Below are positions 10,020-23,003 of a stretch of DNA of 64,000 nt, in pieces; the stretch's first letter is position 1; the number at the start of each line of letters is the position of its first letter. A program made the position numbers and the translations under genes. The notes beneath the pieces were generated by a model. The model had not been told where the DNA came from and ran no database searches. It saw only the letters and a program-made list of their open reading frames with translations. The DNA is from Euclidia mi (lineage: Eukaryota > Arthropoda > Insecta > Lepidoptera > Erebidae): assembly GCA_944739405.2 (NCBI GenBank), contig OX123186.2:14873552-14937551 (forward strand), given 5' to 3'.

Positions 10020-12047
10020 ACTATCTTTATCATAATCTTTTACCTTTTAGCTCAATCTACTTATATATAATTTTCTACTAACCCAATGACATGTAATCAT
10101 TTATTATTTAATGTCTAACTACATTGTCTTCCTCCTAGTGTTACTTTCACCTCCATTTATCTTAAGATCTACTAACCTCATTTCTCCCCCGGGAGCATGT
10201 ACGGGTCAATCACCGTACAAAAGGTCAGACATAAGTCGAGTCAGCATACTTGCGCCAACGCGACGTACGCCTCGATCGTTTGTATTACCTAGTATATCAA
10301 TTTAGTTCGCAATTTGTCATCATACCGAGCGCAACTCATTCTCATCCTATTAGTTTTAATTCACCTTTTTTATAGTACAAAAATACAGTTATCTTTCAAT
10401 CTTTTATCCTAGTTTATATTTATCTCAACCCCATCCAGAAACACCTATATTAATTAATAATGTGCGGTCCACTATCTCTTTGGGTATAGGAATGCGAATA
10501 TTGGGTCTTTAATATAAATAAAATATATTCAGCTACTCTCGCCACGTGTGCAATTCAGATCAATTTTGTCGAAATACGAAATAATTAAGCGTTAATGCAG
10601 TATTTTGTACGGCTTTATCAGTATTTTCGAAATTGTATTTTGGTGAATTACCATATCATTATATTAATATATACCTGAATACATAGCATAATCATAGCGA
10701 TTTTGCATAATTTGAAATTCTGAAGCTGAATTTGGGATGATTTGATCTTCTTTTGGAAGTCTACATAAAACATTGATTGTTTTATAAGGTAATGTATATT
10801 TTATTTGTAAAATTGCAATCTTAAACTAGCAATTTAAGCTATCACATATTATTGGTTATAAGAAGGCATATAACAGATTTTATAAAAAGCCATTTTTGCA
10901 TAATATAATTATTGGACATTATCTTGAGAATACAAAATGGACTGCAATCCAATATAAAAATTTGATCGATTTATTTTTAACGTATCTCATTGAGACAACA
11001 TAAACGAAACTTAACCGCAAATTCTACAAAACAATTACTAGAAGTTTCTACTAAATGTTGTATAGATGGCCTAGACGTTTTATCAGCTGCCTCCCTGCTG
11101 TCCATAAACTTAGTCTGGTCCATAAATTGATGTATCGATCTTGGGTTTCGTTCTGTCATTTGTTTTATCAAAATTAGCGCTATTTTCCAGCTAACAATAT
11201 GACGATGGCGGTTGGTCATATCTTATAGACTAACCCAAGTTATTTTGCAAACCCATTATGGACAATTTGACATGCCTTTGATACAAACTACTTTTCCGCC
11301 ATAAAACGATGAGTGATTCTCCAGAACAGCCATTGGCTTTAAAGAAATACTAATAGTCTGAAAAACAAATTACTTACAAATCCGTTATCACCAATTAATT
11401 ACAAGTAAGGTCATTTTGTCTAGACCTGTTTCTTTGTCTGAACTTAAGCCAAAATGTCTACCAATTTAGCCACAAGGACGAAATCTGCGGCAAACTTTGT
11501 TTGTGTCTAACATTTCTCAGATATTAATAATTGCAACTAAAATTCGTGGGAATATCGGTGGTAATTTGAATAGTTTGTAGGAGTCGTTACAGTATCTTAA
11601 TGAAAATTATTAGTTTACTGAATGAAAACGAACATAGAAGAAAGAGGCGATAGTCAGTAGGGTATCGTAGTGAAATAGGGTTGTATGTGAGAGTCATACC
11701 CTATTGACTTTTCAAAGTAATATCTCCATAATTGATTAATTATCCCTCGATATGCAGCGAAGGAAAACATTGAGAAGAAGGCCGCATGCCTAAGAGTTCT
11801 CCATAATATTCTTGTAATACATGTGCAGTCTGAAAAGTGCAAAGAGAAAAGGGTCGTGCCATGCAGTAGGACAGTTTAAATACGAGGCTGATAATATTGT
11901 AAATGGACGCCTTGAACATACGATTTTAGAATATGTGGGCATAAATATTACACCTCTTCCTAGCCCTTTCGGATGTCAGGCTATAATTGTTTTTATCACA
12001 TATGGTGATAGTCAACTATTAACTAAAAATATATAATTAATTAAACA
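10020..12047. other. Spacer; must contain the BEL 3' LTR, otherwise nothing recognised
   Basis: AT-rich sequence follows the envelope stop. TATA-like runs (about 10060 and 10508) and AATAAA (about 10519) lie where an LTR promoter and polyadenylation signal could be. No clear polypurine tract follows the env stop and there is no second LTR copy to align, so no LTR is drawn. From about 10600 to 12047 I see no gene or repeat I can name. Confidence 0.4.
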
Positions 12048-12055
12048 GATGTTAT

Positions 12056-12399
12056 GCTATCGCTTCGCAGAAAATATGATTGCAAATATTACTATGACTT
12101 TGCCTTATGCTTATAGTTTAAATAATACGACGAATAGACATATTCATGTACTCATCATCAGCCATTAACAGTCCACTGCTGGACTAGGCCTTTCCTTTGA
12201 AAGGAGGAATTGGCCTACTATACCACGCTGGCCAGACGGGTTGCTATAGGGTTTGTATCAAGTTTTCCTTCTCTTACAGTGCTGTTCTCTGCATAATATG
12301 CTCCCTCTGTCGGCTCTTACGACACCCATGGGATGATCTGGGGTGGTCACATTCCGTATTCTAAATCCGTCACCACACAGACATTCATGAATTCAACTT
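12056..12399 (-). repeat. SINE-like retroposon copy 1 with target duplication
   Basis: It is almost identical over 342 bp to 13479-13820 (two substitutions noted, at the AGACATATT and CATGGGATG positions). It is flanked by GATGTTAT at 12048-12055 and 12400-12407, an 8-bp target duplication. On the - strand it begins near a TGTGTGGTGACGG module and ends beyond GGCTGATGATGAG, modules shared with the SINEs at 39990 and 57963 and with the RTE tail at 43430. No reading frame. Confidence 0.7.
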
Positions 12400-12407
12400 G
12401 ATGTTAT

Positions 12408-13478
12408 ACAATTTGACATGGCAATATTAAGATTTTATTTTATTTTTTTACTTTAATAAATTTTAATAATAATTATGCATTGACCAAAGATACAATGTAT
12501 CTTCCACTATTTTATAGACGACAATTTGCTAAATTATTAGCATATAATGTACAAAATGACATAGTTCCTATATTTATAATTCTTCTATTACAAATACTGA
12601 CACAAGCTCTTTAAACCTAAGATCAGGTCAAAAGGTAGACATATTCAACTGAATGATTTAGAATTAAGTTTATATTAAGAAAAGCACTGGCTAAAAGAAT
12701 ACCAAAATAAATTCATAAATAACTCGCAATACACAGTACACAGTTTCTTGAACCAACTAAAATTACAGCAACTTCATCCACCTGTCTTGACAACATAGTA
12801 AAACAAATTATGTGTTCTGTATTTTCGTCTACACAAGACTCATAGCTCATTTATTGGGCTTAGCATCCGTATTTATAATAAAATACCGATAAATATTTTA
12901 GACTTATCGTTAAATTAATTTAAGGCAACGATTAAAAATAAACTGAAACATAAGGCATATTATGGTCTTAATGAGTATCTCGACGACGACATACGCTTGG
13001 AAATAAATATTCTTTTTTTATTAGGCCATTTTTTTGTTTATTAGGTCTATAAGCAGTTTTATAGTGTAGTTAATTACCGTATATTCTCTTTTTATACTAT
13101 ATTTGCATTCTTGTTCTACTCTTTTTATTATAATTTATCGGGTTTGTAAGATGAAGGTAGCTCGTGGTCATGAGGTACAAACTAATAGATTGTAAATTGC
13201 GGCAGGTTTATATACCGTTATATTCCGAGACATGATCCACCATAGCTATGAATGCCTATGCCTACATTAAAAAGACGTAAGTGGATGCTCCTGTCTCACC
13301 ATATTTGCTTAGGGAGGCTTACCAAAGGAACATAATTTATTGCTTGAGAGTGATATCAATAATTATTATTATTAGTAGATAACTTACAATGTGAAACAGC
13401 TGCAGCTCCTTACAAAGATAACATGTAAAACCATTATATTGGCGATTAAAAAAGAGTGGACATGCGTTTTATTGCCTA
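12408..13478. other. Spacer between the twin SINE-like copies
   Basis: AT-rich, with no reading frame, splice pair or repeat recognised. Confidence 0.5.
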
Positions 13479-13820
13479 ATGCTATCGCTTCGCAGAAAAT
13501 ATGATTGCAAATATTACTATGACTTTGCCTTATGCTTATAGTTTAAATAATACGACGAATAGAAATATTCATGTACTCATCATCAGCCATTAACAGTCCA
13601 CTGCTGGACTAGGCCTTTCCTTTGAAAGGAGGAATTGGCCTACTATACCACGCTGGCCAGACGGGTTGCTATAGGGTTTGTATCAAGTTTTCCTTCTCTT
13701 ACAGTGCTGTTCTCTGCATAATATGCTCCCTCTGTCGGCTCTTACGACACCCATGGAATGATCTGGGGTGGTCACATTCCGTATTCTAAATCCGTCACCA
13801 CACAGACATTCATGAATTCA
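13479..13820 (-). repeat. SINE-like retroposon copy 2
   Basis: Second copy of the 342-bp repeat, in the same orientation as copy 1 and 1,425 bp further on. The flanks of the two copies differ (TTGCCTA before, TGAGGCTTACC after), so this looks like independent insertion, or a very small duplication, rather than a copied large block. I did not find a clean target duplication here. Confidence 0.65.
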
Positions 13821-15888
13821 TGAGGCTTACCAGATGACTAAATGATTTTGACTTTGACTTTGAAAGATAACCATGAGTGATATATTATTATACTTTCCAA
13901 TAAGTAGACAGTCCAAAGATTAGCACATCTTCAATTAAGGTTGTAGACGCAATAACAGAGGAAAACAACTGGGATATTTTCTCCTAAACTTAAAGGCGTA
14001 TTTTAATTTGACCTGGCAAAATTCGCCAATGCTATTAAATATGACAATACCTGTCAACCATTTAACCGTGCTACCGGTCGATAGCGTCGTCCCAATATTT
14101 TATAACGCTTAAAACAGTAGCCATTTTATATTCATTTTGCAAGTTATTGTTTTTTGATAGAGATTGACAGATATTTTTACGGTAGACTGTTAAATTCCGC
14201 CGTATAATCAGACTCCCCGATAACTCATCAAAATGTTATTTTTTTTTTAAATTAAGCTCTCCGGTAGAAACTTCCGTTTAGGAGAAGTGAGTTTGCCTGA
14301 CGAAAATCTTAGTTACATTACGTCTCTGCATTTGAAATAACTAACATTCGGCGTCCATCATTTGGAACATCATCAAAATATACTTATAACAGTATCTATA
14401 AAAGATAAAGTAATTTAGCGTTTATGTTGTCATTTGGATTTTGATATTTTCGGCATAAACAATATAACTTCCTGATCTATTCAGCTCATCTTTGAGCAGT
14501 CCAGTACTATAATAACTGTTATAGTTTATAGAAAAAGCAAACAATATTTATATTTCAGCCAACACACTGCCAGCTACATTTTAATAGTCTAAAAACCTTG
14601 CAATAAATAGGCGTTTACTCCCACATCAGTACAGTCTTAAGCCAAAGAGATCCGATTAAAATAATTCTATAGTATACACACACATAAAATATTTTCCCCC
14701 ATATAACTTTCATCTCCGTTCATAACTTCAGAACGAGTCATAATTTTTAGTGTTGCTATACTAAAACTACGGTTTTACCAAGGTCATACCAAGAGCATAA
14801 AACCAAAATGTTGTTCAACATTCATTGCGCTCTACTACGTCATCAAAATGGCGGTAAATAAAACCGTGGGTAATGTTAGAAATGAATTCCGTGTTTCGAC
14901 TTACAAGGATACATTAATTTGTTAAAGCATACATCTTCGAGGCAATTTTGTCTGTTTTGTAGAAAATTATATTTTAAATGCTTAATTTGCTTAGAAGATT
15001 TTTTTGGCTTATTTGTAAAATTATTTTCAATAATGCCATCCTAGAACAACTCAGTACTAGATGGTTTGATAATACGATTGGACCTAGCAGGCGGCTCTGA
15101 CGTCAGCGTATCAGCTTTTTTGAGAGACAGCTTTTAGTAGGTAGGTTAAGTATATAAATATTAAGAAAAATTGATATAATATAGATGTCTCTATCAGTAA
15201 AATTATTTGGATTTTTCAACTATAATAAACTACAACTTTAATAAACAGTAGGTACTTTGTTCGGCGCAGAACCGTAAAATAATTCATTAAATAAGCGCCT
15301 TTGGAAAATGGAATCGGAAAGCGTTTAAATGAGTAAACTGCCGTGAATAAAACCTCCTTTTAAAAAAGCAATATAAAATAAAATGGACCAGGTATCATGA
15401 CGGCACGTCTTAAAGAAAAAGCAGTATAACATAAAATCTGCGTTAATCTCTCTGGTGCTTTGAAAGAGCCGTGGACTTAAAACGACACATTAATAGGTCG
15501 TTAAATAAAGAAATATACTTCAATCTATATAATTTTAATGTAAGTTCTTCGCTTCTCAAGTAGAATTGCGTCGTTATTTAAATTTTCTCTTCGGAAAACA
15601 AACCGATCTCTATTTGTGAAGCCGGAGCCCTAATCTATTTTGGCATCAAAAAGTGTTTTAGGGATCTAATAAAGGTTCGACATCCGTGTTCTTTTCCAAT
15701 CTTTGGTAATACAACATTTATAATCCGAGATTCGGTAGTGAACTCCTATTTTTGTATGCAAAATCGGGGTTTACTAGCCTAATTTTAGCTACAAAAGAAA
15801 TAAACATTATATCGAAGTTTGCACTTCAAAATATTTGGCCAACACTGTCTTATGTGTATACATTGATAATTTTGTCAGATTTAATCTA
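13821..15888. other. Spacer, nothing recognised
   Basis: AT-rich, with no credible coding region. A CRE-like TGACGTCA sits at about 15098 without other promoter evidence. Confidence 0.45.
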
Positions 15889-15993
15889 TACATATAAATA
15901 AAATTGATGTGTCTGTCTGTGATTTCAAAATAACTATGTGTTTTCAAGTGCATATAGTTAGTTACACGATTTTAAGTCCTAACCTAACATTTT

Positions 15994-16024
<31 letters not shown>

Positions 16025-16193
16025 CTGTCTGTCTGTCTTTCTGTTTGTCCGGGGTAATCTCTGGAATGGCTGAACCGATTCAAATGAGACTTTCACTGTA
16101 AGGTGGAGGATTTTATAGCGCAACATATAGGCTACAATTTGACCCGTTAGGTAGCGCTGTTGTCGCGATACCGAGTTTTTACTTTTCCACTTA
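15889..16193 (+). repeat. CTGTC-type dispersed repeat, copy A
   Basis: It opens with CTATACATATAAATAAAATT, has an 88-bp block shared with copy B, a (CTGT)n microsatellite (15992-16040), and then GGAATGGCTGAACCGATT. I associate this pattern with abundant non-coding repeats in Lepidoptera. It stops where copy B starts, so it lacks the 3' half seen in B. Confidence 0.65.
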
Positions 16194-16706
16194 TCTATAC
16201 AAATAAATAAAATTGAAGTGTCTGTCTGTGATTTCAAAATAACTATGTGTTTTCAAGTGCATATAGTTAGTTACACGATTCTTAGTCCTAAACAACCCTT
16301 CTTAACATTTTTGTCTGTCTGTCTTTCTGTTTGTCCGGAGTAATCTCTGGAATGGCTGAACCGATTCATATGAGACTTTCACTGCCAGGTAGAGGACTTT
16401 ATAGCGCGGCATATAGGATAAAATTTGTAGCCCTGTTGTCACGATACCAACTCTATGCAGTATATATACGTTTATATGTATATTTTCAGTTATTATTAAC
16501 TTTTGAAAATCGCCAGGCATATAAAAAAATCATGAAAATCGCCAGGCATATTTTGGCTGAGATGTAGTTCATTTATTTTAGGCGTCCACTAAGAACGAAT
16601 TTTACGAAAGGGCTTGATTGAGGAGGCTGTAGAGTTCGCGCAAGGTATGAAAGTTAAAATAAAATATTATTACTATACGAGTGCGAAGCCGCGGGTACCA
16701 GTTAGT
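16194..16706 (+). repeat. CTGTC-type dispersed repeat, copy B
   Basis: It repeats the start of copy A (CTATACAAATAAATAAAATT), with a shorter CTGTC array (16311-16325). It extends to a GCGAAGCCGCGGGTACCAG end at about 16706, which looks like the natural 3' end. A short internal duplication of AAAATCGCCAGGCATA is present at about 16505-16550. The head-to-tail arrangement with copy A suggests one inserted into or beside the other. Confidence 0.65.
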
Positions 16707-18490
16707 ATCAAATAAACTAGCCTTGAGCACTGTCTATTCAACTAACATGAAGTAATGCACCAGGACGAAATAAAAGAGATATTCAGTATTTTCTTTTCCA
16801 TATCAAACTACTTATTATATTACGTCTTTCTCCTAAGGCATACGAACCGCAAATCAAATTTGCTTCCTTTGACGTTCAATATATTCATAAATGCAGTAGA
16901 TAAAGATAACAACGGAATATGTTGATTGACAGGTTGGTTGTTAGCAAAGTGAACGAGACAACCCTGTTTTAACCCTTGAGGTGCGATCAAACTAAAGGCA
17001 AAGTGCCACAAGTGCGAAAGGTCACGTTGCTGCAAATTTTCATTGGCGTAGGGTACCGGAAAAAAAAAAATTATGACACCTTAATATAATTATATCACAT
17101 AAATTGCATATCATTGTGTTGGTTATAAAATCAGCTATCACAATAATACCATGAATTACTACTAAATACTCACTTTTCCGGCAAAACAAGCTAACAAACT
17201 TAGAGGTTTGTTTTTTTTCACTCGTTCACACAAACATTTCATCACATATTAATGAATTTCATTACTTGTTTGGTTCATAAACACAAAAACATTATCACAT
17301 ATACCTTTAGATTTTCACACAATACATAATTAATTTGTAATAAACGAATCTAACGCCACTAAAAAAATTATAATCCGAACGCGTAACAAAAAGTTCGCCG
17401 TGCCAGGCAGCCATTTTACTGTTACGAACACTGTGGCTGTGAATTATTTACCATTTGTAACACGATAACAGTGAAAATGTACAACAATGATAGTATTTAG
17501 TTGCTAAAATATGTTTTCAGATAAATAATCTGGGTACTTTTAAGTCTTTCATAACTATTAAAAGAATATTTATCATAAAACACTTACGAAAATAGCGAGT
17601 TTCAAGAGTAGAAATAGCCCTTCTAAAAAGTTTTTGCCTTTTATCACTGTATTTCTTGTCTTTGTCACGAATAATGTCACTTCACAATTAATATTTATTT
17701 ATTTCTGAGTAAATCTATATAAGTATCTTTATAAAATATTCACCGGTTTCTTCCACAAGACAACTTTTATTATAAAGATCGCGGAACAAAACACAACAAT
17801 GGCGGACGCTTTCGCAACTGAGACACAGATTTATATTTCAATATAATTTGGCGCGTTTCGTTTCCCTCACCCTTCTAAAACGATTTAAATGCATAGAATA
17901 TGAATTATTCTAATAGTTACTATTTTCGTTTCTTGGTTTAAGTAAAACAAAACGTGAAAAAATCGCGACCAATAGAACGATTTTTAATTGAGCACGACCG
18001 TGCGTGCCTCAAACACTTCGGACCACCAAAATTAGAGCACGACCGTGCGTGCTGTAATCACGTTAGGGGAGTATGGTGTTTCATGGAGTATGGTTAACAC
18101 TTAACAGTAGGTATGATGAACAGCTGATGACGTCACTGTTTATTTTGGACTTGGTTATGTAAGTTACGTATGACGCGACCCATATTTTATTACGGATACA
18201 ACTAGTGGCATCGCTAAAGCTAAACTTGGTATACACATATTATGTGTACTGAATATAAAATGTTACACGGCAAATGACTTACTACTTGTAATAAATAAGT
18301 TCTTAACATCAATTATTGTCAAAGGACGCCTGCCAGGTAAGATCACCTAGTTTTCTTCGAATAAAATTCGTTTGGTCAAAGCATAATTTTCTAGGTAGGT
18401 AACCTATCAAAATATATACAAGTGTTGCGTAACTGACTGCCTGACAGACAATGCACACATGAAAATATTAGACGCTAGAAGCTGAAATTT
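16707..18490. other. Spacer with a possible minus-strand promoter/first exon
   Basis: No convincing gene. Between about 17350 and 18300 the DNA is less repetitive and has features of a promoter: CCAATAG at about 17970, TGACGTCA at 18128-18135, and on the - strand a possible 5' splice donor TTC|GTAAGTG near 17590. Two ATGs, at 17799 (+, ATGGCGGACGC) and about 17414 (-, ATGGCTGCCTGG), open only about 15- and 35-codon frames. The evidence is too thin for a gene call. Confidence 0.3.
17991..18051. promoter_or_regulatory. Duplicated GAGCACGACCGTGCGTGC motif
   Basis: The 18-mer occurs twice, at 17991-18008 and 18034-18051. Its core GCACG-AC-CGTGC is an interrupted palindrome. CGTG cores are bound by bHLH-PAS and related factors, but that link is only suggestive here. 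Confidence 0.35.
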
Positions 18491-19052
18491 GAGTATGGGT
18501 GTTTCTGGGGAGTATAATGGAGCACAAAAAGAGGATTCTTAGAAATTCCCACAATAGTTTGGGAATTGTGGGCGAAAAATAATAGCACGCGGGGACAGTC
18601 AATAATAGATCCTCTCTTCATAGCCCATATGGGTAAGGAGGAGCGGATGAGGAGGATTAGCTGAGGGGGCGGTTACCGTAGCATACGTGGGACCAGTAGA
18701 GTATCCGTGGAGTCATTATGTGGGTAGTGTGGGTCGACTCGCCGTCCAGGGAGACCCGTAGAAACGGTGGTGCCGTTGGCCGCCTGCGGCATAGTATAGG
18801 GGCTCAACTGGGACTAACCATCTCGGAAGGCTGCCCCACCAGACCGCGCATAATCTCGGGGTGGCTCGTCGTGCCGGTTGGTGACCGGACGGTGGGACCC
18901 GGCGACCACTTCCGGGAGGGTACGGGGGCCCTTCCATCCGGCGGGTCGGCCACCGCTATACCTCACAGTATAATGGCAATACAATACTCTGCGCTTTGTC
19001 ACGCGCTGCTGCGTTGACTGCCTCCTCTTTTCACGCCCCCTTTTCTTCTTCT

Positions 19053-21151
19053 ATGGCACCTCCAAGAAATGGTTCCGGTCAAACAGCGGCGTCTTCGTTC
19101 CCCACCAACTCACTTTTTGAGGTGGAGTCCGCTAACATCCGCGGACTCCATTCAAACCTCAACGCCGCCCACCATCATCTCGAGACGGCCGGACCGGCCA
19201 TGCTTTTCTTGACCGAGACTCAAATACGCCGTCCTGACGACACGACTTATTTGCATTATCCCGGTTATGCACTGGAGGATAACTTCCACGCAAAAGCCGG
19301 GGTATGCTTATTCGTCAGAGCGAATATTTGCTGTCGACGTCTACGCTGCCTAGAGGACCCGTCCTTTTCTGTCCTTTGGGTACACGTAAGTCTGGGTTCA
19401 TTGGCCCGGATTTACGTGTGCCTTTACCGTTCCCATACCGGAGATGCCGAGACAACTCGACTGTTTGACTACTTAAGTCAGGCAGCAGATAATGCGCAGG
19501 AGCAGTTCCCGACCGCCGAATTGGTCTTTTTGGGAGATTTTAATGCCCACCATGAGAACTGGCTGGGCTCTTCCAAAACGGACCACGCAGAACGAGCTGC
19601 TCACGCATTTGCTCTAACGCATGACCTGACTCAACTGGTACTCCAGCCCACCAGGATACCAGATATATCCGGTCAAGCGCCCTCGTTGTTAGACCTTGTG
19701 CTGAAGAGTAACCCGGCCCAGTACAGTATGACGGTACAAGCCCCTTTGGGTTCCTCCGACCACTGTCTGGTTCGCACTACAGTTCCATTCGCTTCACCTC
19801 CACAACCAGTGAAGGCAAAGCGACGCTTGTGGCACTACTCGTCAGCGGATTGGGATGGCCTGCGAGACTATTATGCGTCCATCCCGTGGTCTCAACGCTG
19901 CTTTGGTAGGAGGGATCTGTCGGAGAGTGCGTCTGCTGTTGCTGGGGAAATCATCTTGGGTATGGAATATTATATTCCATTCACTGACGTCTCCAGCAGC
20001 AGCGGATTACGGCACTGGTTCGATCGCGAGTGCGCTGATGCTGTTAAACAAGAACAGTCGGCTTACCGCGCTTGGATCAGGGCTCGGTCTCGTCGCGATC
20101 CAAATGTCCATCTCATCAAGGCAGCCTATAATAGAGCCACCAAGGTCTGCAAGAGGGCATACATAAGTGCGGATGCACAGCGCATTGCACGGTTTGGTCA
20201 AGAACTCTTGTCGCACCCCACGGGCAGCCGGGGATACTGGCGATTGGCCAAAGCCGTGCAATCTAATTTCTGCCAGCCTTCACTGCCGCCGTTGCGATGC
20301 CCTGATGGATCACTGGCCCATGGGCCGCAAGAGAAAGCTGACCTGCTTGTCAATCTCTTTGCAGCCAACTCCCGAATCGATGATCGTAGTGCGCAGCCGC
20401 CTTCGATTCCCTACTGCGGCCACTCCAAGCCTGATATTAAAATCAGGCAATGTGATGTTCGCGCGACACTGCAATCTCTCGATGTCCGGAAAGCCAGTGG
20501 ACCTGATGGAATTCCAGCGGTTGTGCTTAGGAAATGCGCAGCCGAGTTGTCTCCAATGCTTACATGCCTGTATCGCCTATCATATGCCTCTGGCGTAGTG
20601 CCGCAAGCTTGGAAAGAGGCGAACGTACAACCGATTCCCAAGAAAGGGGATCGTTCTGATCCAGGCAACTATCGACCCATTGCTATCACCCCTATCCTCT
20701 GCAAGGTGTTCGAACGTTTAATCAACAACCAACTCGTTCGCTACCTAGAAGATCACTCTCTCATCAGTGATCGTCAGTATGACTTGAGACCGAAACGATC
20801 AACGGGTGATCTTCTAGCGTATGTCACTCACCTTTGGGGTGAGGCGATGGACAGGCATGGGGAGTCTCGACATCTCCAAAGCCTTCGATAGAGTCTGGCA
20901 TCGTGCGCTTCTTTCCAAGCTTCCAGCCTGAGGCTTGCCGCCTCGATTGTGCAACTGGGTTGCCAGCTTCCTGCACGAGCGCCGTATAAGAGTCCTTTGT
21001 GACGGTGAGTCATCGAAGTTTCTCCAGGTGAATGCTGGTGTGCCTCAGGAGTCCGTGTTATCGCCCACGCTTTTTCTTCTGCATATCAATGATATGCTCA
21101 CTTTTGGGGGCATACATTGCTATGCAGATGACAGTACTGTACAGGGGCGAT
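19053..21151 (+). pseudogene. Non-LTR A endonuclease and reverse transcriptase, first part
   Basis: The first ATG in frame is 19053 (MAPPRNGSG). The frame is open upstream to 18996 without another ATG. The endonuclease is at about 19130-19780: SANIRGLHSN, FLTETQIR (Glu), YVCLYRSHTG, LVFLGDFNAHHENW (Asp/Asn) and SSDHCLV (Asp-His). RT starts at about 20470, with NYRPIAITPILCKVFE. The frame is lost near 20860, in the block that should precede LDISKAFDRVWH. The motif then reads in another frame, with a TGA at about 20929, up to HCYADDSTVQGR at 21115-21150, where the Gypsy LTR begins. Confidence 0.87.
21147..21151. other. Gypsy target-site duplication, left copy
   Basis: GCGAT directly abuts the TG end of the left LTR and matches 34202-34206. 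Confidence 0.9.
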
Positions 21152-21271
21152 TGTAAGGATGGTTGTTTAGAGCGAAAATAAAAGATGTTGTTTGTTCAAC
21201 GTACAGATTTATTCTGCGAAGAATATAGGATGATTACAGTATTTAATATACATATCTATGATTACACTACA
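21152..21271 (-). repeat. Gypsy LTR (3' LTR in element sense)
   Basis: 120 bp, differing from the other LTR at two positions (GGATGGTTG versus GGATGGGTG; CTATGATTAC versus CTATGACTAC), i.e. 98.3% identity. That implies a fairly recent insertion. LTRs this short are unusual but exist among insect Gypsy elements. Confidence 0.93.
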
Positions 21272-21284
21272 CCTCCCTTCTCTT
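21272..21284 (-). other. Gypsy polypurine tract
   Basis: AAGAGAAGGGAGG on the - strand directly precedes the 3' LTR, as needed for plus-strand DNA priming. Confidence 0.85.
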
Positions 21285-21439
21285 AAAAAAAAAAAATAAT
21301 ACACAATATTTATTTTATTTGATAATACAATTCCTTAAACCTTAAGGCATACAATTTTCATGATAAGTAAGGCATACAATATAATATTTTACGTACGTAA
21401 AGAGTATAAAAGTATAAAGATTGGGTAAATGTAACAAAG

Positions 21440-23003
21440 TTAAGTTTTAAATAATTTGTTTCTATTTTTGTTAACTGTCTCAATTTTATTGTCTCTAATT
21501 ATTTTAACATTTGGTGATAAATCTTCTAAAACTTTAAACGGACCAATAAAAACATTCTGAAATTTGTTGCAATTTTCATTTCGTAACAGGATTAAATCGT
21601 TAGGTTTGTAAACAATAGGATTTATTTGCATATCATAATTACGTTTACGGTTTACTTTTGACAATAATACATTTTCTCTAGCTTGTTCCTGAGATTTTTG
21701 GAGTCTGTATTTCAAAGTTAATGGATAATTATCAGTATTATACAAAGGTTCAACTTGTTGGCACAAATTTGTAGGTAATTTACACAGTTTTCCAAAAACC
21801 AATTCATATGGAGTAAATAGTATTATAACTAAAAGTCTAATATGGAACCCAAGTGCTCCACTCTCTAGAATTATTATTAGTATGTATCCGAAGATAAGCA
21901 TTTAAGTTTCTATGCGTATTTTCAAGCGCACCTATTGATTCGTGATGATAAGCGATTGAAAATAATTGTTTGACACCAAGTAATTTACAAACCTCACTCA
22001 TTGTTGATGCTATGAATTCTGAGCCTTTATCTGTCGCGATTTCTCGCGGTATACCATACCTGAGAATGAAGTTTTCCACTAAAGACTTTGCTACAGTGAC
22101 AGCGTCCTTACGATCTGAGGGATAAGCTTCTACGAACTTAGTGAGTTCGCACTGAATAGTTAAAATATTAACCTTACCATAATGATCCTTATCTAAGGGC
22201 CCCACTAAATCTAAAAATATCTTATCAAATGCACCTGTGGCAGTACTCGTTACCACCATAGGCTCTTTAATGGGCAAATAATGCTTTTGCATTTGGAATT
22301 TCTTGCACTTATTGACAAAATCAGTGACGTCATGTTCCATTCCAGGCCAGAAATAAGATTTTTAATGTTATTTAACATTCTCCGTATTCCGGCATGACCA
22401 CTAGTTGGTAGGATGTGATAATCATTAATAATTACCTTTTTGTCATCGTTATAAACTATTCTCTTAACTCCCTTAAGAATATGTAGACGTGGACCGGTCT
22501 ATGAACTTTTATTTTTTATTTCTCTTGACAACCAATTAACAAATTAATTACAACTTGCAAGTTTTATAATAAATAGGTTGTTTATATTCATTATTTTACA
22601 ATATTGTTCCAGTTCACTCACGTATGCGTCTCGCGCGATACATGATCGGAAGTCTGGACAAGTATATAACTTCATTTCTTTCTTATTTTATAAAAATCTA
22701 TCAGACCTATTAAATTCACTTTTCATAGTAGTCATTTTCCTTGGCGAAACTAATAACAATTCAACAGAATTTGACGGCTTCGTAACCATTTCCACAACCC
22801 TCGGTTGATCAGGCCGAACGTTAGTGATTGAGTTAGGTAAAGTCGGCAAATTAGGGTGAATTGCTTGCTGACCTTCCAATATCTTTCTCTGTTTCCTTGT
22901 CATAACATTAATTATACATTCACTCATTTCCTTCAACTCTTCTGACGTAATTCGCATCCTAGATAATGTATCTGCAGCCACATTATCTTTCCCTTTTATA
23001 TAC
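21440..23003 (-). pseudogene. Gypsy RNase H end and integrase
   Basis: It starts with KGKDNVAADTLSRM, the end of RNase H, then a long linker. The zinc domain has SGHAG and CKKFQM (22280-22420), where the second Cys of CxxC is Phe. The integrase core has FLDLVGP (about 22210), ATDKGSEF (about 22025) and ALENTHRNLNAY (about 21920), giving DDE. A stop plus a frameshift at about 21835-21850 separates this from the last part (TPYELVFGKL to 21440), which has GPFKVLEDL, a GPY/F-type module. No envelope frame follows. Confidence 0.88.

Noticed and set aside
10020..10600. Exact BEL 3' LTR
   Set aside because: TATA-like and AATAAA signals are present, but without the 5' LTR or a clear polypurine tract any boundary would be a guess.
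15992..16040. CRISPR-like regular repeat
   Set aside because: A CTGT microsatellite inside a dispersed repeat, with no spacers.
16820..17035. Minus-strand frame preceded by an acceptor-like TTTGCAG
   Set aside because: No downstream donor or homologous partner exon, and it lies next to a dispersed repeat.
17799..17850. ATGGCGGACGC start on + strand in a promoter-like area
   Set aside because: Stops after 15 codons with no splice donor before the stop.
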